This document shows, piece by piece, positions 35,642-47,536 of a stretch of 64,000 nt of DNA (its first letter is position 1; each line of letters opens with the position of its first letter). The position numbers were made by a program, and so were the translations under genes. Source of the DNA: Zelopaecilomyces penicillatus (lineage: Eukaryota; Ascomycota; Sordariomycetes; Hypocreales; Pseudodiploosporaceae); contig VCCP01000006.1 in NCBI GenBank assembly GCA_005765155.1, positions 880,501-944,500 on the forward strand. The letters are read 5' to 3'. Under the pieces are notes generated by a model that was not told the origin of the DNA, ran no database searches, and saw only the letters and a program-made list of their open reading frames with translations.

Positions 35642-35848
35642 TCAAATAGCGAACCAAATGTAAATCATATCCATAGGAAACAGAAACACCAAGTGGAACG
35701 GCCCTACCGAGGCCCTGACCGTTGCGGTATAGTCGACATGATCGCCAATTACCTTCCCGTTTGCATCCTTGACTTCCGCTCCTTCTAGGGTTCCTTCGTC
35801 GACCAGGGCCAACAAGCCCAAGCCCAAGCCCTCCAACGGACGGACGGT
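35642..35848 (-). other. Orphan coding-like terminal exon, gene not assembled
   Basis: On the minus strand, ACTAAC followed 3 nt later by TAG gives a fungal branch point and acceptor, and the following 69 codons are open to a TGA with GC-rich third positions. The product includes RPLEGLGLGLLALVDEG and TLEGAEVKDANGKVIGD, which resembles the Gly/Asp turns of LEA-like or glycine-zipper stress proteins, then a hydrophobic end (FHLVFLFPMDMIYIW). I could not find a convincing upstream exon between 35849 and 36250, so this may be the end of an unannotated gene or a gene remnant. Confidence 0.3.
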
Positions 35849-38044
35849 CTACGTTAGTATGTACAAGGTAATTAGATGTACAGACCTCAAAGGGTTGCTT
35901 TGATAATAGCAGGGGTTGGGTAGGCTAATAAGAAAAGTTACCCGACTACATGCTGCATGCATACTTACTCCACACGGCTGTAGAGGGCAACTTGGAGGAG
36001 CAAGCCAACCTTGGCGTTATGGATTGTTTTTTTTGATACATGAACTTCGGCGACAGCCGAGATGGAGGCAAGAGATCCTGCGCTATTCTTATGTGTATGG
36101 CCTGATTTGTTTTTTCCCTTTCACTAGCATAACGCATTGCATATCTCATTGGAGAAAAAACGAGAGATTCATTCTTACTCATCACCTTGTTTGACCCAAC
36201 ATTATGGAAAGTCAGTCAGTTGTCTTAACTCAGCACAACAAGTAGGGCCGAGAAAATGCGTCTTCTATTTAACACAGTACGTTACATCGGCCAAAACGAC
36301 CAAAACCAAGTTTCATCCGCCCTGTGCACGCGACTCGTTCGACTCCAGCTTTTCGTTGAATTGCCTCTTTTGTCTCCACTGAAAACATCCCCGGCGTTCC
36401 GAGGTTCGTTGGAGGTGACTTCCAATAGCCTAAATAATACTGGTAAAAAGACCACCATGAAGGCCCAAAAAATACATTTGTCAGGGGTGTGCATAAATTA
36501 AAGGTGTATGGATGGATGGATGGATTAGAATGATGGAGAAGAAAGGATAATTGGGGTGCCATTGACTAATACCGATGTAACGGAGACCCACATCGGGGCA
36601 AGGCAGAGGAGATGGCCTAAGCCGATCGTGGCATGTGGGTTGAATACCCGTAGCAGTTATCATATTGTGATGTTGATGTTTTGTTTACCGATCGGAATCC
36701 TTCACCTTGCACGGGTTAGGGTTTGGGTCAAGTAAAGTATGTTTTCGTCATCTATTACTACAGGACAGCAACAGCCGCTGCGGCGAAAACCAATTGACAG
36801 GCCAAGTAATAGCATTATCTACCTATGCATGTGAGTTTTAATGCGGTCACATACGAATCAATGTCTCATTACAGACGGCTCCCTTTTTGTACACATGTCG
36901 CGAAAGACAGAGAGACAAGAGATTATCAGAGACAGCCAAAAAAAAAAAAAGTATTCCCGAGCCGTGCTCACATTTGCACTGTGGAGCCCACACGGCCGGG
37001 TATCGGTGTCGGCACCGGAACCTGTTCCGGCTCGGTCTTGATCGGTTATAAAGTAATCAAGCTGGACCATAAAGAGATAACAGGAGTACCGGTATCGAGT
37101 GAGAGAAGATAGACAAACTAATTTATTACTCACTTTTTACATTCCATTCTACCTTGGATTTCCTAAAGCGTTATGTTTGTAGTATTTATCCGAGTGTTCA
37201 GATCCAGCTTTTTTTTTTGGCACGGTCTCGAGGGTTGCATTGTGCGCTGATCACATCCCCAACACACACACACACACACCCCGCTGTGACTTTTTGTGTG
37301 TGAAAAGAGAAGAAGAAGAGGAGGCATTTTTCTTGTCCAAGCACATGAGCACACAAGCCAAGAGTCCGGGGTAGGTAACCTGGACCATGTCGGCTCTGCA
37401 TTGGCTTTAATGCAAGTGTGTATCCCTAGATGTTTCTTTTTTACTTTGTATGGATATACTTGCTTCAATTGTGCAGTATTTCACGAGAATGGCGTTATCA
37501 ATCACATGTGTTTTAACAACATTTACCCGTCGTTCAACAACACACACCACGGCATTAAAAAGTGGCTTGGCATCTTTGACATTTTCCATAAATGGCATTG
37601 TTGGGGTTATCGATGTATTGTAGTTATTTTATTAGCGCCACGTACGAAAAGGGCATTCGGGATCGGCCAGTGTGCCCCGTTTTCGGTTTTGGAGAACAGC
37701 GGTATCAATCAACACCAACACAATATCACGATCCCACACGATGAACGGACCAAGTCAGCATACCTAAGAAATGGCGATTCAAAAGATATAGTACATGCAA
37801 ACACCCATATAAGCTTAGTTCAAGAACATTCACTCATTCTAACTTTGAGCGCAAACCATGGTGCGAGCTTTTAATGTATGACATGATCTTTTTGAGGGAA
37901 AGGATCTCAAATTGCTTGTATTATACCTGGCTTGACATTATTATCCCACTTTATGCCATCCCCCCAAACAATTACCGAAAAAAAAGAGCAAGCGATATCT
38001 TCTTCATTAAGCAAACAAAAGTACTAATCACAAGCCTTTCATCC

Positions 38045-39177
38045 TCAGACCACCTCATTCACCGGCGCCACCGGCCTCCCTTTGCCAAACAGCGCCTTCA
38101 CATTCTCAAACCCTTCCCTCTGCGCCTTTGTATACGACACCTCCGTATCCCCCGCCACATGCGGCTGCAGCACCACTCTGTCACTATTCCGAAAGTACTC
38201 GTTGACTCGGGGCTCGTCGCGGAACACATCCAGCCCTGCGCGGGCCACTTGGCCGCTCTCGAGCGCCGCAATCAGTGCGTCCTCGTCGACGACGGGGCCC
38301 CGAGCTGTATTCACCAAGAAGGAACCGCGCTTCATGGCGGCAAATTCGGCGGTGGAGATTAGGTTAGTGGTTTGTGGGGTGAGCGGGCAGTTGATGGATA
38401 CGACGTCAGACTGGGCGAGCAGTTCGTGGAGTGTAGCACAGTACGTTATGTTGTTGTTGTTGTCTTTGTTGTCCTTCATCTCCGGACTCAGACGCCGACG
38501 GTTATGGTACAGCACCCGCATATTGAACACGGCCGCCTTTCGGGCTAGATATCTCCCGATGTTGCCCATGCCAACAATCCCCAGCGTCATCCCCGCCGGG
38601 TCCTGCGTCGGCGCAATCCCGTGCGACCATAGCCCCCGCCGCACATTCCGCTCCGCAACGTACGTGTTGCGCACGACGGCAATGGTCAAGAACATGGCCA
38701 TGTCCGCAGTGGACTCGGCCACCGCATCAACCGTGTTGCAGAACCACATGCCCTGACTCGTCATCCAATCGACGTCGTAGTCGTTGTAACCAGCCCAGCA
38801 GGAGGTGATGATCCGGCACCCTGGTGTCAGGGGTTGGAGCAGGTCCTCGTTGAACGGTTTGTACGGCATCGTCTCCGCAGTAACCATGAATGCGTCAAAT
38901 TGGCCGTCTTTGGCGATGATGGTAGCCAGCTTCTGCTTTAGATCCTGGCGGTCTGTAGCTTCAAAGGTCTACATAAAAACAGGTTCGAATGAACCGCAGT
39001 GCATTAGCGCATCTTTCTTTCTTCTTTCCCCTCCCATCACTTTTCCCATATTCATCTCCCCTTGTTAGAACTTACTACAACTTCATGGTCCTTCTTAAAG
39101 TCATTGAGATAGTCCACATCGGTGAACCTGGCACCTCCAAAGACCAGAACGCGGGGCTTCCTCACAGACGACGCCAT
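38045..39177 (-). CDS. D-isomer-specific 2-hydroxyacid dehydrogenase, 341 aa
   Basis: Two exons: 39177-39076 and 38968-38045. The catalytic domain flanks an NAD-binding Rossmann domain with GIVGMGNIGRYLARKAA. Catalytic residues are visible: Arg in NTARGPVVDED, Glu in FRDEPR and His in QPHVAGD. These define the family of glyoxylate/hydroxypyruvate reductases, D-lactate dehydrogenases and relatives; the short length and the SCWAGYNDYDVDW segment fit fungal cytosolic glyoxylate/hydroxypyruvate-reductase-like members. A low-complexity KDNKDNNNN insert lies between two Rossmann strands and is encoded by a GTT/AAC trinucleotide run (near 38450-38462). The donor GTAAGT gives a phase-0 first exon of 34 codons. 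Confidence 0.92.
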
Positions 39178-39808
39178 TGTCCTCCTGTTTCCCTTGCACA
39201 ACAAAAACGAATGACTCAAAGCTGCGTAGTGCTTGAGTATATAATACAGCGGCGGTGAATAAAGTGATAGATCTGTTTCGATTATGTGAAAAACCCACTT
39301 GTCGAAGCTACCTATATTATGGGTTTTAATCTTTTTTTCTCCAAAACCCTCCGACGCCGCGGTCGTTCGGCTCGCGAGTGGGGCTCGGCTTAACAATGAC
39401 ATGTAGCGCGCCCTACAATGACATGGAACTGCATCTCAACCCGAGTCAAGTGGAATCAACTGAACCAGGGTCTAACCAAGAATTGCCAATTCCTGTACTC
39501 TTCTGTCAGCTTCACAAAAACCAGGGGGCTTCCACACTGATCGTCATTTCGTAGAAACAAAGCTGGATTGTATGTGCTAATATGCTTCGCGTTGTAAGAA
39601 CTTGCAACAAAAACTGCCACGCAACGGTATATATACCAACGAGATGAACTAAGAACAAAAAACCCGTTATGCAAACATGTACATCTTTCCATCATCAGAA
39701 ACTCGTATCCACAGGAAGAAGAAAATCATTTAAACAAGAATGTGTAGCCCCAATATGTTCATTTCACGGAGCCATTCCACCACCGGAAAATAGAAATCTC
39801 TTAACTTT
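39178..39808. other. Intergenic between protease and 2-HADH
   Basis: 631 bp holding the 2-HADH promoter. An 11-bp direct repeat ACAATGACATG occurs at 39393-39403 and 39415-39425. No gene. Confidence 0.5.
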
Positions 39809-41126
39809 CTATTTCTGCGCCCAGCCAAGACGGGTCTGGCCAGCGTCGAAAACAACAACGGCAGCCTTGAGGGCGACATCGCCAAAGATGTTGAGGCTGC
39901 CACCGTTGCTTTGAAGACCACCGAAGCAGGTCTGGCCTGTCTCATCAATGGGGGCGTAGTTGACGAGCGCACCAGGGATGGTGATGGAGGAGGACTCGAC
40001 ACCGAAAATGAAGTCGGGCAGCTTGGCGGAGCAAGGGAAGGTGTAGCCACCCTGGTCGTTGTCGAGCTTGGCGCCGGAGACTTTGGAGTAGTAATCCTCA
40101 ACGATGGCATCGTCAATCAAGAGCAGGCTGGTACCGGTATCGGCAATACCAGTGATGGGCGAACCCGCAGGCCTGCCCGAACCGACAGCGTAACCAGAGG
40201 AGGTGAAGGTCCAGAAACCCTCGCTCTTGTCGACGGGGGTGTAGATAACCTTGCCCTTGAACTCGGTGGAATCGACGTAGCCGAAGTTGTAGGTGCCATC
40301 TGAAAAAGATCATATCGTTAGATTGATTTCATCAAGTTATCAAGTCATTTCAGGCCGCGCGGGTGTTAAAGCAAAACGGCCTTGACTTACCTTGCTGGTG
40401 CTTCAAGTTGGCGGTAAAGACAGGTGCCTTGAGGCTCTTGGCAATGTTGGTGAACCAAGTCTTCTGCTTCTGGGGCTTGACGGTGTTGATGTTGTCAAAA
40501 GCCAGGCCGAGAAGGCCAGACATCTTGGGGGTGCCGTTGGTGAACTGATCCGAGACCTCCTTGGCAGCCTCAACGGCCTGGTTCTTGACAGTCAAGCCGC
40601 CAATAGTAACAGCGTCACTCCAAACATCACCGCTGGAGCTGCTCTGGTCACCGTATCGGATGTTCCAGGTGGCACCAGTAACCCTCTTTGCGGTGGAGCT
40701 CCTCTTGGGGTCGTACAGCTTCTGGCCCTTGACTTCAGACGCTCTCGTCTCGGTGCTGAAGACCCAGAGGTCGCTGGAGCCGGTGTCAAAGTCGAGGAAC
40801 AGATCCTGGGCAGGTGAGCCGATGGAGACCTTTGTGAGGTACTCGCGGTCATAGTCGGCAGGGTCCGGGGTGGTTGGTGTTGTTCCGGTGGTCTGGCGCT
40901 TGGAGAGCTGCTCCTGCTTGATCTTCTCAACCACGGCAGCAAGCTCCTTGGGGATAGGAGTGCCAAACTTGTTGTAAGCTCCAGCGAGGGCCAGAGGACC
41001 GCTGGCGATGTGCTTGGGGTTGTGAGCAGCAGTCACGGTCATGGTGGTGCCCGTGGAGGCCGGGAGAGCCGCGGCCATGCCACTTGAGGCAATGAGGGAG
41101 ACGAGGAAAGCACCAAAGGTCTGCAT
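39809..41126 (-). CDS. Secreted pepsin-type aspartic protease (endothiapepsin-like), 408 aa
   Basis: Two exons: 41126-40391 and 40299-39809, with the codon for Asp246 split. The N-terminus is a signal peptide (about residues 1-20), followed by a propeptide ending in Lys-Arg at residues 76-77, a Kex2-type site. The mature enzyme has both catalytic motifs: Asp114 in DFDTGSSDLW and Asp299 in IADTGTSLLL, plus the flap Tyr in NIRYGDQSSSSG. The C-terminus ends with the typical IFGDVALKAAVVVFD...RLGWA block. Peptidase family A1, secreted, acid-active; the close relatives are endothiapepsin and penicillopepsin, used in extracellular protein digestion. It has a TATA box at a suitable distance upstream. 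Confidence 0.95.
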
Positions 41127-44034
41127 CTTGGCGGATTGATGAGAAGCCGTGTAAACAAAGTGTTTGATAAGCTGAACAGGTCAAAGAGTCTGGGCTCCTT
41201 CAAGTCAGGTGCTTGCTGGATTGAGCTGTGGTATTGAAAGCTGATGAGATGAAGATATTTCGAGACATTGGATAGGGAGACGCTTGTTTCCTTTTATAAC
41301 CCATCGTGACTGACGAGGGTGACTCTTCAGCCTCCAAAATCAGTATGGTCCAGGAAACTCGAGTCCGTTTAACCATTGGGAAGGTCCATCGACATGAAAG
41401 CCGGCATGATTCTTGCAATTCACCGGAGGCCACGATGATGCAGGCCACGATGGTGAAAGGTGGAGTTCCAACGGTAGCATTGTGCGATGCCCTGATGAAT
41501 CGAATATCGGTCCGGATAGCATCAAATACATGACGAATCAGAGTCTCTCAAGGCCAGGGATCTGCAACACTAAATCCCCGGCCAGAAAGAAGCTAAGTGA
41601 GAAAACGGGCAATACTATCAAATGACAGTTGACGATAGGTGCCCCCGTCCTTCTTCAGCGGGGACCTCGGGGACGAGTGTATGGCCGTCTGGCTGCGGCA
41701 GCTATTCTCAACGGGCGTCTTGGGAGGCAGATTCAATCAATCACTTTCTTCTTTGAGGGAGTTCAGCCGGCCTCCACCTCCAAAGAAACAGCCCGATTTC
41801 ACCATCAAGAGAAGAGAGCCTCGAATACGAGTCCAACTAGCCATTCATCGTTAAAACCTCCCTACCTCTCCATGCCTGCCAAACCTTTCTGCATGGCCTG
41901 GCGGGAGAGCTCAAGCAAGCGGAGTGGGCGTTGTCGAAAGAAGGCAGGTCGTTTGGCAAAAAAAGGGGCGGACAATGCCGGCCGTTCTCTGAGCAGTGAG
42001 TGATTAGTCCCACTCAGTTGGGGAGAGCTGTTGCTTTGGATCAAAGGGATGTCGATTTACCCCGGGCCGAGGGATGCAATCTGTGGGGAGAGAAACGGGT
42101 GGACGGGATAGGCTGGTGTGTGTTGCATTAGACGGTAATTTCGTCATGGCAGGTTGGTGAAGGTTGAAGGTGGGAACTCTGAATGGCGTGCTGTCTGACC
42201 ACGACATAAACGTGGATCTGAATGCAAACTCCACTATGGCGGTTAGGATTGAGGCCTGAAGCTGTCGTGGCCTATAGCAAATGGCCTCCTGTAAGTGCAG
42301 TGGTGCTTAGCGCTGTAGATTGTCAGTGTCTGGCTTGTTGCCAAGTGATCGGATGTTCGGCATACCCCTGACAGCCCTTGACAGCCGGGCTGCCCCCTGG
42401 ACGATCAAAGGCCCGGAAGTTCGGCACTCTGACTGTAATAATGAATGCTGCCAAAACTCCATGAACATGGCCCTGCAATAATGATACTGAGACGTGATGG
42501 AGGCATCTACTACTTGTTCATTCTTGGCTATTATAGCATTATCAGAAATTCAAAATAGCAATATTGCAGTGACTTGTTGGACTTGTCAGCATATTCTTCC
42601 AACTATAAGGCAAATAACTCAAAAAACCCCAACCTAACTCAACTCACTCCATCAACGGCTATTATTGCCGCGAACCAGCAGTCTTTAGATAGCAAAATCC
42701 CAATCCAGTCCACAGGATCCGAGCCTACAAGGAAGGAGGCTCTAACCAAACGGACGATCATACCAATATGCGGAAGCTTGAATCTCTGGTGTGCTGCATG
42801 AACCTCAATATCTGCGTCTGCGCACTTGATAGTGCCCAGCTGAGCGACCGAGTAGGGTTCTAAAAGCTTACCTTGATATTTACAGCTAAAACACACACAC
42901 ACACACAGAAACAAGCCTTTTAGCTTGCTGCACATGCAACGGGCTGGGGTGAAGAACGTACCATACTCCATAGATAGCAAAGGTGTTCCCGTTCGGCAGA
43001 ACCGGCATTTCACGATACCCCACTCCCACGGAGCTGCGCAACCGTGTCTGGAAGGTGAACAATCAACCAGCCATAGCCATAGGGGCAGGGTGGCTGACCC
43101 GGCGACCTTTTGTTCATCCGGCACTGCTCTGCCGGATTGTCGTGTGTTTGTGGCTGGCTATAATAGTTTGCGCACCAATAGGATGAAACGTGCTTCTGTT
43201 TTGCGGGGACTGGCTGGGAGACTCAAAGCAACTATCTCTCTACACAGCCTCACGTAAAGAAACGTGGGAGATATACACGCTTGAAGGTGCCTCATCTTCC
43301 TGTTTCTCTCGGCGCCAGATTCTTCATTTCTGCTATACTTTTTTCTTTCTTTCCTTTTATCTATTCTAAAAAGGCAGACATATTTTGCCCCTTCTCTTTG
43401 ATCACGGCAAATTTCAAAGTTGCGTCCCCAAATGTATGCATTGTTGTCATGTCTCCCCAAGCACCTTGATTACGAAGTCGGAGGTTACGGACTTTCCCCT
43501 AGATTCATTATTTGAGTAAAAGAGTAAATTGATATACATGTGCGAGAATGACGGCATTTTCATGCCATCTCACGACTCCCCGAGGTCTGGGACCCTGATC
43601 ACACGGCCCAGGGATGCAACTTACAGTGATATCGGGGTACATTTATAGGTAACCTGCAGGCCTGCACCCCACAAAAGCCAAGACTTTGCCGTTCTAGAAC
43701 CCACGACTTAGCACAATCACTGATTGACGATCAGGCGGGAACTGCCGTGCATTATCTGGCTCCCTTAATCATTTCTGCTTCATCTGCTTTGTCTTTATCC
43801 ATAAGACATTTGCCTCTCCATAACTACTTCTCAATCCCAAGGCGCTAGGTAACCACATTCACGCCTTCATCTCCAAAAACCGCGATAACAGTATTTCTGT
43901 CATTCAAGTGATGCTCATAAACATATATCCCCAGAGGTATCTGCTCCGAATGCCCTTAAACCCTCTTTCCCCTCAAGGTATCCGCAAATACACAAACAAA
44001 AACGCCCCAACCCATGCATTAATCCATACGCGCT
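41127..44034. other. Long intergenic region (aspartic protease / BRF1)
   Basis: 2.9 kb containing the protease promoter and the BRF1 3' side. An (AC)n repeat lies at 42891-42907. Open frames are short and without family resemblance. No gene supported. Confidence 0.55.
41292..41299 (-). promoter_or_regulatory. TATA box of the aspartic protease gene
   Basis: On the minus strand the sequence reads TTATAAAA within GGGTTATAAAAGG, about 166 bp upstream of the protease start codon, which leaves room for a leader of roughly 130 nt. A clear TATA box fits a strongly regulated secreted enzyme. Confidence 0.6.
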
Positions 44035-46311
44035 CTATTCATCATCCAATCCGTACTCCGCCATATCTTCGTCATCCTCGTATCCTCCTCCCTCAAATTC
44101 ACCTCCGCCGCCTCCGCCAAACTCTTCTCCCCCACCACCACCATATTCCTCATGTTCCTCGTAGAATTCTTCTTCTTCCTCTTCTTCCTCGACCTGTCCT
44201 TCCCCGGCGGCACTTGGATCGGGCATCTCGCTGGCATCATCATCAGCACCCAGGGTGCTCCCAGCAACACTGGTTTTACGACTCGTAGCTGCAGACCCTA
44301 ACCCGGGGTTCGCCACGTCAAAGATGCTGCGGATAGCATCGTAGTTGATCCTCTTGGACCAGGCCCGGTCTTTGGCAACACCAATGGCCGCTTCTGCAGC
44401 CGAACTTGCGGGACTCGTCTGGCCCTCTCCCATCCTTGCTCGCTTTCTCCTTTTTCGTGTTTGCTTTGGCCGCTCGGCCTCCATCTTTCTCCGGAATACC
44501 TTCTCTTGGTGTTGTCGTAGCCATTCCTTGTTCTGATTCACCCAAATCATCTCCTTGATTCGGGCCTCATCTGGAGAAAGCAAGCAATTGATGACTTCTG
44601 GATCATCAGCAAATTCATCTTCTGTGACATCTGCCGCCATCGACACCTCTTTGAGTGGTCGCTGCTGACGGGCCCAGACGGAATGAATCATGGCGCGCTG
44701 TTCGGCATTTGAGTAAGCAAGTGCATGCTCGTAGGTGAGGGGGTCGTTAAAAATCTCTTCAATCTGGCCCTCCAGCTCCTGCTCGTCTTGTTCCCACTCG
44801 TCATTAATTGGAAGTTGAGGCTTAGCCTGACGCCGGCCTTTGCCTTGCCCCGGCTCAGAAGATTCTTGGTCATTTTCTTCATCAAGAGCGTCTCCAAACT
44901 CCTCTGCTAAACTTTCGAGAGCATCTTCATTCTCCCCTCCGGCATCGGTGCTGCTTTTCTCTGCAGTGTTGCCAAAATTCGCCTGGGCAATTTGCGATGG
45001 CAAGAGTGGGATAATGAAGCCGTCGGCGTCTCGTTTAAAATTCACCTCGGGAGCCCTGGAGAGATCCGCCCCACCTTCTATGAGGCGAGTTGGTAGAACA
45101 TCTTCCCCGCCGTTGTGCTCGGCTGCACTTTTGTTTCCTTGGTCATCCCCATCGTCTGCGGTGCCTCGTTTTCTTTTCCGCGACTTGTCATCGTTCTGTT
45201 TCCTGTACTGGTCTGTATTCCGATAGAATGATGGCGGGTCATGTGAGCTCTCTAAGAAATCCTGTTTCAAAAAGTCCTCCACCGACATGCGACTTGATTC
45301 GGTATTGTTAAACTCTTGTAACCGGTTTTGGATGGTGTGGTTTGTGACTTTGACAATGTAGACAACTTCTCGAACAGTTCGTCGAAAGTTATGCATTCGT
45401 GCAGCCATGAGAAGACAAGCGCCACAGATGCCAGACGGCCGGCGACCCATTACCATCCAATCTCGACTCATCCGCTTCACCAGCCGGACCGCGTCCTCGG
45501 CCACTTTGGCAGTGTCTTGGCGAAACTCCATCTTGGTCGCAAACCTCCAGATAAGATCCTCCGGGTACACCGGGATCAGTCCATCGTTGCCAATTGGCAC
45601 AACCTCGTTTAGCTTCTTAAAAATACGGCCCAGTTTGAAAACATTGAGTTGGACCAAATCCGCCAAGTCAATCAACATTACTTTGCATGGTGGCTCGGCT
45701 CTGCAGGCGGCGTAAAGACAAACAGCGGCAACACTGGCAAGGGTCCGGCCCTGGATGAAGTTGGCACCCGATGCAAGCTTGAAGACTTGCGTACCAGCCG
45801 TGACAAGACTATCACTTACATTAAGCTGCTGCGCATAACCCTGCATGAGGCCCTTTGCCTCTCTAATACTCTTCTCTCGATCCTCGGAGCCGCCAACTCT
45901 CCTGAAGGCCGGGCCCATGGTCCTTACTCCGGCCTGATCGGCGCCGATGAAGGATCCCTGCACCATTGCGGCACCTGACGAAGTTTCACCAAACTGCACC
46001 TCGGCCACAATGTTACTATCATCAGTAACACGACCACAGGTCTGACAGGTGCCGTCGACAACATTCGGTTTCGGACAGGCCTTGTTCGGACATTGTTGGC
46101 GAGCCGGGGCGGCCACCGGGGCGTTCCTGTAGGCAGATGCCGATGAGAGTGAGTTTGTCTGAGTCTTGGACACGGCCGCCTGTCGCCGTTCCTCTCGCTC
46201 ACGCATGGCACGAATAGGATTTGGCCTTGCAAATCGTGGTTTAGCTGGACCGCCGCCATTCTGAGGTGCCCGTCTGGCGGCGGTGGCGGGCGGCGTGGGA
46301 ACAGCAGACAT
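44035..46311 (-). CDS. TFIIIB subunit BRF1, 758 aa
   Basis: Single exon; the start is the ATG of MSAVPTPP. A zinc ribbon uses Cys74, Cys79, Cys89 and Cys92 (CPNKACP...TCQTCGRV). Two TFIIB-type cyclin repeats follow (about residues 130-330), including RTLASVAAVCLYAACR and RRPSGICGACLLMAARMHNF. Further on, the BRF1-specific TBP-binding region is recognisable (VINCLLSPDEARIKEMIW). The last 60 residues are Glu runs and Gly-rich repeats (EEYGGGGGEEF). Brf1 bridges TBP and RNA polymerase III at tRNA and 5S genes. A Pro/Arg-rich 70-residue extension precedes the ribbon, as in other filamentous ascomycetes. Confidence 0.95.
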   Translation of the reverse strand: MSAVPTPPATAARRAPQNGGGPAKPRFARPNPIRAMREREERRQAAVSKTQTNSLSSASAYRNAPVAAPARQQCPNKACPKPNVVDGTCQTCGRVTDDSNIVAEVQFGETSSGAAMVQGSFIGADQAGVRTMGPAFRRVGGSEDREKSIREAKGLMQGYAQQLNVSDSLVTAGTQVFKLASGANFIQGRTLASVAAVCLYAACRAEPPCKVMLIDLADLVQLNVFKLGRIFKKLNEVVPIGNDGLIPVYPEDLIWRFATKMEFRQDTAKVAEDAVRLVKRMSRDWMVMGRRPSGICGACLLMAARMHNFRRTVREVVYIVKVTNHTIQNRLQEFNNTESSRMSVEDFLKQDFLESSHDPPSFYRNTDQYRKQNDDKSRKRKRGTADDGDDQGNKSAAEHNGGEDVLPTRLIEGGADLSRAPEVNFKRDADGFIIPLLPSQIAQANFGNTAEKSSTDAGGENEDALESLAEEFGDALDEENDQESSEPGQGKGRRQAKPQLPINDEWEQDEQELEGQIEEIFNDPLTYEHALAYSNAEQRAMIHSVWARQQRPLKEVSMAADVTEDEFADDPEVINCLLSPDEARIKEMIWVNQNKEWLRQHQEKVFRRKMEAERPKQTRKRRKRARMGEGQTSPASSAAEAAIGVAKDRAWSKRINYDAIRSIFDVANPGLGSAATSRKTSVAGSTLGADDDASEMPDPSAAGEGQVEEEEEEEEFYEEHEEYGGGGGEEFGGGGGGEFEGGGYEDDEDMAEYGLDDE

Positions 46312-47536
46312 TATGATATGTAAGTGGTGTTGAAGCCTCCCACGATAAGGATACGCGCATGTGGAGAGAGTCGCGGGTCGCGGTAAAGCGTGTAGATGAG
46401 CCAGCAATTTTCAGGTAAGCATTTAACAAGAGTAAAAAAAAAGATAGTTCGTTTGCCGCGGCAATCAAGGTTTCGCCTCCTCGCCTCCCCCCTCTAGCAT
46501 TCTCCGTGAAGATACGCTGCTGTCTTCCTAAAAAGCCTCGCCGTGCTCTTCCGATAATAAGCCAATTGAGCAGCAACGGCGCAGTGGCCTGGGGTTTTCG
46601 ATTATCAGACGCACGCAGCCTGTACGTCTCGGGGCTGCAGAGGGTTCAACCAGTGGTGGGTGATGAAAAAAGATGCAAAACCAATTCTGGCGGGGCGCCG
46701 CTGGTCACAAATTCAGGTGGGCCGTGGTCGAGTGGGGAAGCGCAAAAGCAACGCGGGGCCCGTTCTGCCAAAACGAACACCCAAAAAACTGACTCACGCC
46801 GGTTGGACTATTCTTTGCGTCTCCAGGCAGTACCAGGCAGGCGGCCGGTTCGAATCTCGACAATGGATGATTTTTAAGCGATGTTAAATTGGGGCTAAAA
46901 CGTGCTGCTTGAAGGTACGGGGCAGTGCCAGCGCGTCTCGGATGTTGCCCAATGAAGCCAAAGTTGTCGAAATGCTAGGTAAATGCTCTTTTTGCTTGGG
47001 GGAAGAGTCATTCGTCCTGTGCTCCTAGGATAATGGCTTGGTCGTTTGCCGAGAGTTTTGGAATGGTCGGTCCGACCGCTTAAACCACGGAGCTGGTGCG
47101 CTCACTGTGTGGTTTGTCTCTGCCGCGACTCCCCGACAGAGCCCCTGTGAAATACAGTTACACCCACTGCACATCGTGCTGAACAACCCCACTACCACAT
47201 CAGTGACCATCATTGAAGGATCATACATGGAGCCTGTCACCCGAGGTATGATGGGGCGTCCCAAGCCTTCTAGATGGAGCTGCAATGAATAATTAGAATC
47301 TAGTCGAAACGCCAATATATTTAGCTAGGTGCATTGTGTAATTTTTGCAAGGCTTGGTTGGATCGAATACCGAGATATTGATACGTAATGTGTAAAAGCT
47401 TCCACACATCTCTCAAGGTATATAAACTGACATGACTCTCCTGTAACTCTACCGGTTCTTTACACTTCAACACTGAACATCACCATCATCAATACCAATC
47501 AAACAGGCACTTAAAAATACCTTTGGAATATTCGCA
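46312..47536. other. Divergent intergenic region (BRF1 / DUF1349 gene)
   Basis: 1.2 kb between divergent start codons. It contains a tRNA-like A-box/B-box pair that I rejected and a TATA box at 47419. No gene. Confidence 0.55.
47419..47426 (+). promoter_or_regulatory. TATA box of the DUF1349 gene
   Basis: TATATAAA lies 111 bp upstream of the start codon, followed by a C/A-rich leader typical of fungal core promoters (TACACTTCAACACTG). Confidence 0.6.

Larger units (their letters stand above)
35441..38044. other. Long intergenic region with one orphan exon
   Basis: 2.6 kb between the cupin and 2-hydroxyacid dehydrogenase genes. It contains an (AC)n run at 35495-35522, a GGAT tandem near 36506-36523, an A-run near 36938-36951 and an (AC)n run at 37262-37279. 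The only coding-like piece is the orphan minus-strand exon at 35642-35848. Confidence 0.5.

Noticed and set aside
42639..43124. 161-codon minus-strand frame in the protease-BRF1 spacer
   Set aside because: It runs through an AC microsatellite (giving Cys/Val repeats) and has no family-like sequence.
46723..46870. tRNA-like A box (TGGTCGAGTGG) and B box (GGTTCGAATC) about 120 nt apart
   Set aside because: The T stem has two mismatches, the 3' segment does not pair with any 7-nt stretch before the A box, and no anticodon arm is evident. It may be a chance or decayed tRNA-like sequence.
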